From: Rhizaria sp. SCN 62-66
Lineage: Eukaryota > Rhizaria, unplaced
Assembly (NCBI GenBank): GCA_001724265.1
Contig: MEDY01000254.1
Coordinates: forward strand, 1 to 44,370
Reading direction: 5' to 3'
Length of the DNA: 44,370 bases
The notes beneath the pieces were generated by a model. It did no database searches, had not been told where the DNA came from, and worked only from the letters and a program-made list of their open reading frames with translations. Below are positions 31,237 to 42,100 of this stretch, one piece after another (within the stretch, counting starts at the first letter, position 1; every line of letters begins with the position of its first letter). Made by a program: the position numbers and the translations under genes.

Positions 31237-34200
31237 TTACACGGTGATCGAAGTGACCTTGTCCTGAGCCATATTGTCCAGGTTCGCAAGCACGATCTGG
31301 CCGTCAAGCAGCGCAACCAGGTCGTCCTCGCGCGCCACGCGCTCCAGCTCGCTGGCCGTGGCCATGCGCGGCGCGGGCGGCACCAGCGCGCTGCGGTTGG
31401 CGAGCACCTCGCGCACGACCGCGCGCGCGCCGCCGACGGAGCACGCCAGCGTCGCGCAAGGCAGCAGCGTCGCGCGCACCCACGGGCCCACGGTCGCCGC
31501 GCCGGCGCCGGCGGCCGCGGTCTCCGCGCGGGCGGCGGCGGTGGCCACGGCGCTGTGGGGCACCGCACTCGCGTACAACACGGTCGCGGTCACCAGGTCA
31601 ACCGGCGCAGCGCTCGCACTGCCGTTCGCAGTGGCACCGGGCCACTGAGCGCCGGCGCAGGTGACAGCGTCGGCGGCCACACGCGCGAGCAACCACCAGG
31701 CCAGCGCAAGCACATCCGACGCCGCGCCAGAGCTCGCAACAGCGCCGGCGCGCGCGAGCACGGTGACCTGGATGGAGCAGAGCGCGCGGGGCAGCGCGAG
31801 TGCGCGCGCGGTAACGAGCAGCGGGCCCGCGCACGAGGGCAGCACGGCGGCGAGCGCGGCGGCGCGGCGCGGCGCGGCGGCGGCCACGGCGACTTGCACG
31901 GCGGCGGGGACCTGAAACTCCCACAGCGCCTCGCGTGGCAGCGCGGCCACGGGCACGACCAGCAGCGGCGCGTGCGCCGTCAGCCGCGACGCCACGCGAT
32001 GCGACGACCGCACCACGATCGCAGCGGCACCGTCCGTCTGGCTCTCAGGCGCAGACGCAGAATGGAGAGCGGCATCTGCGAGCGCGAAGTCGGCTGCGAG
32101 CGCGGCGCCAAAGGGGAAGAAGAGCGCGGTCTCGTCCGTGTCTCGCGCAGCGGGCGAGTCCTGCTCCGGGTCATCCTCCTCCTCCGCCGCAGCGGCCGCG
32201 GCGGCAGCACCCTTGCGCACGAGCCGTCCGTTGCGTCCGAACTCGAACAGGTCCTCCTCGACCTCCTCGTCCTCGGCGCCGTCAACGGCGGCGCTGCCGG
32301 ACTTGCGTGCGCGCGGGAAAACGCGGCCCGTGCGCGCGTCGCCCGCCGCGCCGCTTGCGTCGCCCAGCAGCAGCCGCGCGGCCGAGTGCAGCTCCTCCGC
32401 CGCGCACGGCGCGTCCTCCGCGTCTTCCTCCGGCTCACAGTCACCCGCATTCTCATCCTGCTCTTCGTCGTCGTCGGCATCGCGGACCTTGCTGGCGCGG
32501 GCAGCGGCGCGCATCGTCAACGCAAGCGCGCGGGCCGCGGGCGCGGGCTGGAGCAGCGCGGGCTGCGCGAGCGCGGCCTCCGCGACAAAAAGCAGCCCGG
32601 CGACGCAGCCGTTGCGCAGCGGGCCGCGCAGCGCGCCGCGGGCGACGGCGTGCGTGTGCTGCGCGGCGAGCAGCAGCTGCGCCAGCGCCGCGGGCTCCAG
32701 CGCCATCTCGGCCGCGCGCAGCCCGATCTGGCCGGCCAGGAAGCACAGCGCGCCCGCGGCCGTGCCCTGCGCGTAGGGCCCGATGTTGGCCGGCGCCCAG
32801 GCCGAGCGCGACTGCACGTGCAGGTAGGACGCGCCCGCAGCTGCGCGCCCGCGGGCGAGCAGCGCGCTGCCAGCAACACAGCTGCTGCTGCTACTGCTCG
32901 TGTTATCGCAGCTCTGCTGCTGCAGCTGCTGCAGATGCGCAGTATTGTTCTTGTTGGCGTCCACGAAGCCCTCGAGGCTCCACGGACCGTGTGGCAGCCC
33001 GTCCTCGGCGGAGGCGGCGGGCGGAGTGCGGTCGGCGGCGCTGGCTTCGGCGCGCGCGAGCCCAACGCAGGCGCGCGCGGGCGGGCCGCCGCCGAAGAAG
33101 CGTGCGTAATGCCTGTTGGCCGCCGCGAAGCCCGATTCGGCGCCCGCGGCGGGCGCGCGCAGGGCCGCGGCGGGCAGGTACAGCGACGTCGCCACGGTGC
33201 GCACGGCAGCGTCCACAGCCTCGCTTGCACTATCGGTCGCCGAGGCGGCAGAAGTGACTGTGGCGGCCGGGGGCAGTGAGGGCGCGACGAGCGCGTGCGT
33301 GATGTGCGCGACGGCCTCGGCGCTGGCCGCGGCGGCGGCGGAACGCACCGCAGGCAGCTGCCACGCGGAGACGACGCCGGTGCACTCAAGCTGCGCGTCC
33401 GCGCGCACGGCGAAGCGCGGCAGCAATTGCACAGAAGCGGCAGCCTTTTCAGTCGCCGTAGACGCGAGAGCGGGCAGAAGCGCGCGCTCGGCCGCCAGCG
33501 CCGGGGCCAGCTCGCTCTGGACCTCGTCAGCGTCAGGAGCAGTGACTGGCTCTTCCGGTTGCTGCTGAGCTGCAGCAGCGGTGGTGGTGTTCTCGGGCCA
33601 GCCGAGCGCGGCCGCAGCGGTGACGTCCTGCTCCGAGAGCGGCTCGACGCGCCAGCGCACTGGCACCGCGCGCCAGATGTCGTCGCGCGTGGAGCCGACG
33701 ATGTTCCACTCGTCGACGACGAGGCGGCCGCGCGCGAAGAGCCGCGGGCAGAAGAGCGTGAAGGTCTCGTACTCGCCGCCCTCACCGCACACGCTGACGC
33801 CGATCTCGTCGTTGAGCGCCTCCAGCTCGGGCCGCAGGTCGCCCAGCTCGCGCGTCATGTGTTTCTGCGTGAGGCCGTAGGCGGCGACCTTGACGAGCAC
33901 GGCGCGCAGCCCGCTGGCGACAATCCGCGCGAGCAGCGGGCGCTGCGGCTGCTGCCAGAGGAAGGCCAGCGGCACGAGCCCCAGGCGCGCGCACACGAAC
34001 TCGACGCGCGCGCGCTGGTAGGTCGACAGCACGGCGCCGCACGAGACGGCTTGCACGTCGGGCTGTGCAGCGAGCACGGCGCGCAGCAGCAGCTCCAGGT
34101 CCTCGATCTCGTCCTCCAGCGCGGCTGACAGCGACTACGACGCTGTGCTGTCGGCGGCGGCGGAGGCAGAGGCGGCGCTCGCGTGGGTCGTCGAGGCGGC

Positions 34201-34677
34201 GTCGGACTCAACGGTCTGAGACTGTGGCGGCGGGTGTGACCTGTGGCTGCTGCTGTTGTCGCCGTCGAGCGGGGGCAATGCAACGGCGCCCGTGGCGGCA
34301 AGCTCGCGCGTGGCGGGCGCGGGGACGCGGTAGTAGAAGAGCGAGCGGTTGGCCGAGGCGCCGGCGATGACGCGCTTGTAGAGCGGGACGCCGACGCACT
34401 CGGCGAGCGAATCGACGAGCTGGTGCCCCACCGTCTGGAACATGAACGAGTTCAGCCCCATCGACGCCGACGGCGGCGGCTGCAAGTTCGCCAGAGCGAC
34501 AACCTAAACAGATCAGGATCAAAGATTTGAAAGAAGATTATGAGCTCCAGTGCATATATGAAGCTAAAAGAAAGGAAGAGTGGGTGAAGATAGTCGTACC
34601 TCATGGCCATGACGCATGCATTCAAGCAAGTTGAAGCAGCTGTCCTTGCCACCACTGATCAAGCCGACAACTTTCAT
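31237..34677 (-). CDS. DPH6: Diphthine-ammonia ligase DPH6 with C-terminal RidA-like domains; one UAG sense codon
   Basis: DPH6 catalyses the last step of diphthamide formation on elongation factor 2, an ATP-dependent amidation of diphthine in the cytosol. The protein is about 1114 aa, from exons 34677-34600 and 34503-31237. The N-terminus MKVVGLISGGKDS carries the ATP-pyrophosphatase loop (residues 8-13). FMFQTVGHQLVDSLAE, VSCGAVLSTYQRARVE, PLAFLWQ and CGEGGEYETFTL follow in DPH6 order. FFGGGPPARACVGLA (near the end of the first RidA-like domain) and WAPANIGPYAQG (start of the second) match the fusion known from fungal and animal DPH6. A Ser/Ala-rich insertion around residues 100-155 holds a UAG at 149, and a second acidic insertion lies near 700-820. 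The gene ends in TAA. It diverges from the myotubularin gene. Confidence 0.92.
34135..34137 (-). other. In-frame UAG read as sense (DPH6 codon 149)
   Basis: TAG lies between the conserved FQTVGHQLVD segment and DEIEDLELLL / GAVLSTYQ of the same ATP-pyrophosphatase domain. The frame is unchanged and 19 codons separate it from the next Met. Stopping here would destroy the enzyme. Confidence 0.92.
34504..34599 (-). other. DPH6 intron (96 bp)
   Basis: Donor GAG|GTACGA, acceptor TTTAG|GTT, phase 0. Splicing joins ..ECMRHGHE to VVALANLQ.., matching the continuous DPH6 N-terminus. Confidence 0.95.
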
Positions 34678-35209
34678 TTTCTATGGAGCTTGTAGAAAAG
34701 GCAACAAGTAAGATCTAGTGGTAGTGCTGGGTAGTTTGCCGAGTGTGACTTTAGGAGAGAAAGGGAGTGCAAAGTGGCGTACGGCGAGTGCGAATAGACT
34801 AATGTGACGTGTGAGCGTGGCACTATAATTACAACAATGTATAAATATAACATAAAAAGTTGCATAAATCAACTCAAAGGTTGTACTGACGATGAGACAG
34901 AGGCAATGCCGACGCATTCATTCAGGCATTCCCAAGTGACCGTGGGCGGCTGGAGCTCGAGCCGGAGGTGAAGCAAATCTTAGGAGACGTGTCGACGTCG
35001 CCCCATCGACACTAACATCTCCTCATCGTCTATTGTGGTAACCGTAGTAATGACCGTGTAGCTTATTTCTTTTATTTACTGCCTTTTTTTTTACACGCGC
35101 TTCTGCAGCGTTTTAGGTCACTCTAGGACAGCTTGTTTGAACCTCCTCATTTAACAGCTACTCCCCAGTCTCTTGCTCTGCCTTCGCGCGTCTTGCCGCG
35201 ACTCCTGTG
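34678..35209. other. Divergent promoter region between DPH6 and myotubularin genes
   Basis: This AT-rich stretch of 532 bases must drive transcription both ways. A pyrimidine-rich segment followed by TTCTGCAG (~35100-35108) could be a 3' splice site in the myotubularin leader. No RNA gene is seen. Confidence 0.5.
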
Positions 35210-38200
35210 ATGCGCCCGACCGCTCTGGCCCGGGGGGATGATCCTCTCTCTCTGATGGCGAACGACCGTCTCCAGCAGCAGCAACAGCAGCAACAGCAGC
35301 AGCAGCAGCAGCAGCAGTGCGCATACGGGTCGCTGCCCGGCAGCATGGTCGCCGCCCCGGGCGCGCAGACGCCCAACACCACCGCGGGCGCGCCGCCCCA
35401 GTTTGCGACGGCGCAGCCGAAGCTGTCCGTGCCTCCCCTGGGCCTGCGCCCCGCGGCTGGCGAGGCCGCGCCGATCCGCCCGCTCTACTCGTCGACGCAG
35501 TACGCGCCGGGCTCCAACGCGCTGCCGGGACTCTCTGCCGCCGCCGTCGCAGGGGTCGCACCGATTCAGTCGCGCGTGAGCCTGCTCGCCTCGGGCAGCC
35601 GCGGCCCGGGGCTGAGCGCGGCGGGCGACGCCTCCCCTACGGTAGGCTCGCCGCCCTCCGTGACCGAAGACGGCGTGCTGGACCTCCGCGCCGCTGAGCG
35701 CGCGCTCGAGCAGCGCAAACTTGCGCAGCAGCAGCAGGCGCAGAGCAACGCCGCGACCGGAGGGTCAGGCTCCGGCGGTGCGGGCTCCGGCGGCAGCGTG
35801 GGCCAGCAGCAGCAGTACCCCGCGCCCCTGCAAACGGACCCGGTGCCCTTCTCGCTCTACCCCGTCCCCGCGGCGCTGCAGACCTACTATGCGGACGACT
35901 CCGAGGGGCCCGCGGCGGTGGCGGGCGAGCAGCGCGTGCTGCACCTGCACCGCATCCACCACGTGGCGCTGGCGTCGGGCCGCGAGACGCTGGGCGACCT
36001 TATCGCGACCTCGTACCAGCTCGTCTTCGTACCGTACAAGGAGCAGCCACCCACGGTGCGCGGCGGCGTGCAGATGTACCCCATGTCGCGCACGGTTTCG
36101 ATCCCGCTCAACAACATCGAGGCCTGGGTGATCGACAAAAAGTCGGCACGGCCCGTCGCGCGCGTCGGCGAGGCCGCCATGTGCGTCGACATCCTCGGCA
36201 AAGACGCGCGCCACATCCGCATCGGCTTCGAGTCGGCGCAGGACGCGCAGTCGGCCACGGCCACCATCATGGCTTACATGTATCCCACTAGCACGCGCTT
36301 CCTCTTCCCGTCCTGCCTGCGCGCGCCCCCGCCCGCGGCGCCTGCGCACCTCGACGGGTGGAAGCTCTTCAGCCCCGCGGGCGAGTTCGCGCGCATGGGG
36401 CTGCCCAACAAGGCCTTCGCCGTGGGGCCCTACAACGCCGACTACGCGCTCTGCAGCACGTACCCCGAGGTGCTGTGCGTGCCCGCCGAGGACGTGCTGT
36501 CACCCGCGCAGCTCGCGGCCTCGGCCAAATTCCGCTCGCGCCAGCGCCTGCCCGTGCTGGTGTGGAAAAACCCCCATGGGTACCAGACCATCTGGCGCTG
36601 CTCGCAGCCGCGCATCGGGCTTGTCTCGTCGCGCTGCGCGGAGGATGAGGCGCTGCTAGACTACGTGACCAAGAGCAACAAGTGGGCCGAGGCCACGGTG
36701 ATCTTCGACGCGCGGCCACGCATGAACGCCGTGGGCAATCAGATCGCGGGCAAGGGCGTCGAGTCTGAGTCGACGTACACGACGTGCCGCGTGCGCTTCA
36801 TGGACATCCACAACATCCACGCCGTGCGCGACAGCTACAAAAAGCTCTGGCGCGCCGTTCTCTACGCCAAGACGGAGCTGCAGTATCTCACCGAGGTCGC
36901 GCAGTCTGGCTGGTTCGCGCACATGACGTCGATCCTCTCGGCCGTGCATCAGATGGTGGCATGCATCGACCGCGAGCAGCAGTCGGTCGTCACGCACTGC
37001 TCTGACGGCTGGGACCGCACCTCACAGCTCACGGCGCTGACGAAGCTCTGCGTGGACCCCTACTACCGCACCACGCGCGGCTTCATGGTGCTCGTCGAGC
37101 AGGAGTGGCTATCCTTCGGGCACAAGTTCTACGAACGCATGGGCCACGGCGTGCGCGAGCTCCACGACCAGCGCTCGCCGGTCTTCATCCAGTTCCTGGA
37201 CTGCGTGTACCAGTTGACGCGCCAGTTCCCGCGCCACTTTGAGTTCACCAGCGAGTTCCTCGCCCAGGTCGCCGTGCACAGCTACTCGTGCCGCTTCGGC
37301 ACCTTCCTGTGCAACTCCGAGGCCGAGCGGCGCCAGGCCAAGCTCGCCGAGACCACGCCCTCGCTGTGGACGTTCCTTCTGTGCTCGCCGCAGGCCGTGG
37401 CGGGCCATCTCACCAACGCCGCGTTCTCGCCCAGCGGCCGCGGTGACAACGTCGGCATCAACGAGGCCTGGCCCGTGCCGCTGCCCATGGGCTCCTTCCT
37501 CGCCTCCGCCGCCGCCGCTGCTGCGAATGCTGCGCCCGCTGTTGCTGCAGTGGCTGCGGCCCCTGTCGTGGACGAGAACGACTCGATCGCCCAGCTCCCC
37601 GCGCCCACCATCCCCGCCGACGCAGACTCTGCCGACGCCAACGCTGGCGCTAACACTGACTCAAACGCTGTCGAACCGACCAAGTCTGCCGCCAGCTCCG
37701 CTCCCGCGACCCCGGATGTCGTCGTCGACTCCAGCGCCGTTGCCACCATTAGTGCCAGCGCCAGCGCCAGCTCTGCCGAGAGCGCCGACGCTGACGCCGA
37801 CGCCGACACGGAGGGCAAGAGCCCCGAGACGGCGGTGTCCGACTGCGCGCTGTCATGCAGCGAGTCGCAGCACCTGGTGGCCGTGACGGGCCCCGGCGGT
37901 GTGGCCGGGCTCATGACGCCGCCGCCCGGGCTGCTCGGCGCCGGACACTGCGGCGGCGACGCGCTCGCGCTCGCACTCGCTTCCCCCGCCATCAACGCCA
38001 GCGCCAGCGCTAGCGCCGAGGCGGAGGCGGAGGCGGAGGCGGCGACGGCGGCGAGCGATGCCGCTGAGAAGGCTGACGAGCAGGAGCAGAATGCCGACTC
38101 CTCTGCCCCTGCTGCTGCAGCTGCGCCCGTGACGGCTGCGGCCGCGCTCGCCGCCGCGGCTGCGTCTGCGTCGTCGCCGTCTCCCGTCGTCTCCCCCGTC

Positions 38201-38653
38201 CCCGCGCCGACGACCCCGTTCGCGCCCGCGGCCACCGCAGCGGCAGCCGCCGCACCGGAGCCGGCCAAGGGTCTGTTTCCGCGCCTGCTGGGCGACGCCT
38301 ACACCCACCCTCTCTCGCGCGGCACTGTACTCTACCCGTGCGTCTCCCCACGCGCGCTGGCCGTGTGGCCCGAGTTTTGGCTGCGCTTCCAGAAGGAGGA
38401 CGCGGCGCTGCTCGGCGGCGGGCCCGGCGCGGTTTTCCCGGGCGGCGGCGCCACGTGTGCGTCGCTGCTCGACACGCGCGCGCGCGTCGCCAACGCGCAT
38501 CTGCACTGGGCGCGCTCCGTCGCCAGCGAGGCCAAGGCCGAGGCCGTGGGCGCGCAACAGGAGCTCGCCCGTGTCAGCGCCGAGCTGGCCGAGAGGGACC
38601 GAGAGGTCGAGCGCCTCCGCGCCGCGCTGCTCGCCGCCGGCATCCAGCCTTGA
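35210..38653 (+). CDS. Myotubularin-family 3-phosphoinositide phosphatase (catalytically intact)
   Basis: This 1147-aa phosphatase is expected to remove the 3-phosphate from PI3P or PI(3,5)P2 on endosomal membranes. Residues ~242-360 form a PH-GRAM domain (VLHLHRIHHVALASGRETLGDL onward). The phosphatase domain at ~381-757 includes VLVWKNPHG, HNIHAVRDSYKKLW and the active-site loop HCSDGWDRTS, with Cys597, Asp599, Asp602 and Arg603 present, so it is not one of the dead pseudophosphatases. FLDCVYQLTRQFP and the conserved FLLCSP end the domain. A poly-Gln N-terminus, an Ala/Ser-rich region of ~300 aa and a C-terminal coiled coil (ELARVSAELAERDREVERLR), typical for myotubularin dimers, complete it. 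No FYVE zinc finger is seen. The ATG at 35210 is chosen. An ATG 15 codons later also fits. TGA ends the gene. Confidence 0.93.
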   Translation: MRPTALARGDDPLSLMANDRLQQQQQQQQQQQQQQQCAYGSLPGSMVAAPGAQTPNTTAGAPPQFATAQPKLSVPPLGLRPAAGEAAPIRPLYSSTQYAPGSNALPGLSAAAVAGVAPIQSRVSLLASGSRGPGLSAAGDASPTVGSPPSVTEDGVLDLRAAERALEQRKLAQQQQAQSNAATGGSGSGGAGSGGSVGQQQQYPAPLQTDPVPFSLYPVPAALQTYYADDSEGPAAVAGEQRVLHLHRIHHVALASGRETLGDLIATSYQLVFVPYKEQPPTVRGGVQMYPMSRTVSIPLNNIEAWVIDKKSARPVARVGEAAMCVDILGKDARHIRIGFESAQDAQSATATIMAYMYPTSTRFLFPSCLRAPPPAAPAHLDGWKLFSPAGEFARMGLPNKAFAVGPYNADYALCSTYPEVLCVPAEDVLSPAQLAASAKFRSRQRLPVLVWKNPHGYQTIWRCSQPRIGLVSSRCAEDEALLDYVTKSNKWAEATVIFDARPRMNAVGNQIAGKGVESESTYTTCRVRFMDIHNIHAVRDSYKKLWRAVLYAKTELQYLTEVAQSGWFAHMTSILSAVHQMVACIDREQQSVVTHCSDGWDRTSQLTALTKLCVDPYYRTTRGFMVLVEQEWLSFGHKFYERMGHGVRELHDQRSPVFIQFLDCVYQLTRQFPRHFEFTSEFLAQVAVHSYSCRFGTFLCNSEAERRQAKLAETTPSLWTFLLCSPQAVAGHLTNAAFSPSGRGDNVGINEAWPVPLPMGSFLASAAAAAANAAPAVAAVAAAPVVDENDSIAQLPAPTIPADADSADANAGANTDSNAVEPTKSAASSAPATPDVVVDSSAVATISASASASSAESADADADADTEGKSPETAVSDCALSCSESQHLVAVTGPGGVAGLMTPPPGLLGAGHCGGDALALALASPAINASASASAEAEAEAEAATAASDAAEKADEQEQNADSSAPAAAAAPVTAAAALAAAAASASSPSPVVSPVPAPTTPFAPAATAAAAAAPEPAKGLFPRLLGDAYTHPLSRGTVLYPCVSPRALAVWPEFWLRFQKEDAALLGGGPGAVFPGGGATCASLLDTRARVANAHLHWARSVASEAKAEAVGAQQELARVSAELAERDREVERLRAALLAAGIQP
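35273..35317 (+). repeat. CAG/CAA tract encoding poly-Gln
   Basis: About fifteen Gln codons in a row near the N-terminus of the myotubularin, mostly CAG with interspersed CAA. Length variation between strains is likely. Confidence 0.9.
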
Positions 38654-39139
38654 GCTTGAAGCCTTGAGCTTGAAGTGAGCGAAAGCCCAAAAGTTTGCAC
38701 AATGATAAGAGTGTGGCTTGTTGTAGAGTAGAGTGACGGGTGACTGCAGTCTTTTGTTGTTTTTATTTTTTCAAAAAACTGTTCTATCACTCAAATTTTA
38801 TGTTTTCTTTGACTAATTTGTTGCATGTACGTACTACGACTGGGAATGGTTTCCTTCATTGTATGATGGGTTACGAGAGGCCAGTTGAGAATAGTTACAT
38901 GCTGACAGTACAGCGACACTTTGTACATCCTACCACATAAATAAGTGAATTCACTATCACATGTACAGAAAATTTCATATAACATTCGTTAAATTTCAAA
39001 TCATAGATGAAAGAAACTTCTAAAGTGTATTTTCTTGCGAAAGGCACAATGTGTGCTATAATTTAGACAGCCAAAGGCCGTTATTCGTCATCTCTGGCCC
39101 CGCGTTCTTTTCCCATTCAATGTGCTTAGCGTGCATCCT
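38654..39139. other. Convergent 3' intergenic region
   Basis: This AT-rich spacer lies between myotubularin (+) and Esf1 (-). Just after the myotubularin stop, a 14-base unit (GCCTTGAGCTTGAA) is repeated twice, the first copy overlapping the stop codon. Nothing else is seen. Confidence 0.6.
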
Positions 39140-42100
39140 TCAGCGGACGAACTTCTTGTTCTTGTCCGCGGCCTTGAGCTTGGCGACCATGCTCGAGATG
39201 TCGCTCTTGTCCTCGGCAGCGCTCGTCGCCTTACTCACCGCCGCGCCGGGGGCCTTCGCCGCGTTGGACGCCAGCTTGCTCTTGCGCTCAGCCAGTGCGA
39301 GCTCCTGCTCCTTGGCGCGCTCGCGGCGGCGGCGCTGCGCCTCGGCCAGCAGCTCCTCGGCGCCCTGCGTGGCCTTAAAGCCCGTTGCTGTGGGGTCGAT
39401 CGCGAACGCAGGGTCCTCAAACACGGCCGCGAAACGGTCGTCCTTGACGTTGACGCGGAAGCCCTCGTCGTCGCCGCCCACGGACACGCCCGCGGCGGCC
39501 GCCTTGCGCGCGCGCTTGACGCGCTGGCTCATGTCGATCTCCTCGTCGTCGTCGCTGCCCGACTCGGCGGCGGCGACGGCCGCGGCAGCCTTCTTGACGC
39601 GGAGCGCCTCGGCGATGAGCGCGTCCTCGCGGTCACGGTTGCGAACGACCTTCTTGGCCTCAGCCTTCTTCTTGTCGCGCTGCTCCTTGAGCAGCGCCTT
39701 GAGCGAGTAGCCGCCGCGGCGCGCGTCGGCAGCGTCCGAGTTCTCGCCAGAGTCGGAGCCGTCCGAGGCGCCAGCCATCATCTCCAGCCGCGCGCGGTCC
39801 GCCTCGCGCTTCTTCTTGGCCGCATCCTTGGCGCCCTTGCCGCCGGCGTCACTGTCGTCGCCGGAGGATGACGAGGCCCCGGCGTCGGCGAAGGTCGCGC
39901 GCTTGCCGCCCTTGCCCTTCTTGCCATCCTTGCCGTCGGTGTCGCCATCCTTCTTGCGCGGGTCGACGTAGTTCCCGTCCTTGAAGGCGTCCTTGAAGAA
40001 CTCGTCGTTGGGGTCATAGTCGATCGCGTCGTCGTCGTACAGCGAGTTGGACTCGTGGCGCTTGCGCACCGCCGCAGCGCTACCGCTGCCGCCGCCGTCC
40101 TCGTCGTCGTCGTCGTCGCTGCCGCCACCACGGCGCGCGCCACCGCGGGGCGTCTTGAGGTAGATGGCACCCTGGCGACGCTGCGCGTCCTCGGCAGCGG
40201 CCTTCTCCTTGCCGCGCTTGATGGCTGCCTTCTTCTTCTCCTTCTTCTTGTCCAGGAAGGCCTGCCACTGCGACTTGGCCTCGCTCTGCTGCGTCGCGCG
40301 GTCCTTGTTGCCCGCGTTGGCGGCGATGCGCTCCGCCGCCATCATCAGTGCCGGCTGGAACACGATCTCGGCGCCGTCAGACTCGGACTCGGACGCCGAC
40401 TCGGTCTCCTCGCTGTCCTCGTCGCTGTCATCGCTGTCATCGTCGCTGCCGCGCGCGAGCGCCTTGTTGGCCTTCTTGATGGTGGCCGCGCGGAGCTTGT
40501 CCTTCTCGCTGCGGCCGCCGCGCACGTCGTCGAGCAGCGCCGCAAACGAGGCGCGCGCGCGCCGCTTGAGCAGCACCGTCTTCTTCTTCTTCGGCTTCAG
40601 CCCGCCCTCGCCGTCGGCATCGCTGTCACTGTCGTCGGTGTCGCTACCTTTGTTCCCCGTGCCGAGCTTGCCGCCCTTCTTGCCGGCCTTCTTGGCGGCC
40701 TTGGCGTCGGAGTCCTCCGAGTCGGACGAGGTGTCGGCGTCGTAGTCGGTCACGGGCACGTCGGTGCCCTCGGCCTCCTCGTCGACGTCAGAGGCCATGA
40801 ACACGTCCAGGTCGGCGGCGTCGTAGTCGGCCTTGGTGAAGGCGCGGCGCAGCTGCTTCGCGCGGCGCGGGTCTTCGCGGTCCCACGTGCACTGCACGCG
40901 GCTGTGCTGCAGCGCCGTCGTAGCGAAGGATGGCGCCATGTAGCCCACAGGCAGCTTGGTCGCGTCGTCGCGCAGGTCCGCCTCGTCGAAGGCGTGCTCC
41001 TTAGGCACGAAGCGCATGTCGATGATGTTGGCGGACCGCATGAACTCGAGTCCGTCGGCCTCGCGGTATACGTGGAGAGCCGTCGCCGCAGAGTCAAAGG
41101 TGCACACGGCGAAGAAGTAGCGCAGCTTGCGCAGCTCGTAAGCGCGCAGCTTGGCCTGGTCGATAGACTCGTCGCCCTCCTCGCGGTCCTGTTGCAGCGC
41201 CAGCGCGTCCTCGTCAGAGTCGACGTCGTCATCCTCGTCCTCGTCCTCCATCGCAGCACCGGCGGCAGCGGCGTCGTCGTCGTCGCCGCCGTTGGCGTCG
41301 GCGACGCGGCGCAGCTCGCGCTCAACCTCGTCGTCGTCGATCTCGGAGCCGATGTCGTCCTCCTCCTCGTCCTCGTCGTCGTCGTCGCTGTCGTCGCTGC
41401 TGTCGCCGCCGGCGGCCTTCTTCTTCTGCTGCTTGGCGGCCTTAGCCTTGGCCTTGGCCTCGGCCTTGGCGTCGGCGGCGGCCGCGGCGGCGGCCTCGGC
41501 GGCCTCGCGAGCCTGCGCCTTCATGAGGCGCTTGTGCACCTTGCTGTCGCCCTTCTTCTCGCCGTCACCGTCCACGGCGGCCACGGCGGCGGCGGCGGGG
41601 GGGGAAGGCGTGGGCGCGGCGGTGGCGGACTTGGAGAAGAGCCCCGAGGGCCCGAAGCGCGCCTCGTGCGCCATATGCTCCTTGCCGAACTGCGACGCGT
41701 ACACGGCGACGCGCTCCACGCGGCCGTTGGCGGGCAAGAACGAGGCGACCACGGCCAGGAGATCGGTCGCGCGCAGCTGCTCCCACTCGAGGTTCACCAG
41801 CGCGAGCCGCGGCGTGGGCTCCGAGGTCACGCCCGCGGAGGCGCCCGCGATGCCGCCGTGCAGCGTGTCGCCGTCGCCCGCCGCGTCGTCCGAGTCCTCG
41901 GAGTCCGCGGAGTCTGAGGCGGCGTCGGAGATGTCGCCGTCGGTGCCAATGTCGGTCGAGTCGGAGCCGATGTCGGTCGAGTCCTCCTTCTGCTCCTCGT
42001 CGTCATCCTCACTGTCAGTCTCGGCCTTCTTGGAAGACTTGGAGGACTTGGCGACAGTCTATTTGTCGGACTTGGCGGTAGCGGGCTTGGCGGACTTGGT

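Noticed and set aside
2059-42061. Programmed stop-codon readthrough at the TAGs
   Set aside because: The sequences after the six TAGs share no known readthrough motif, and readthrough would have to be obligatory in DPH6, Esf1 and trehalase.
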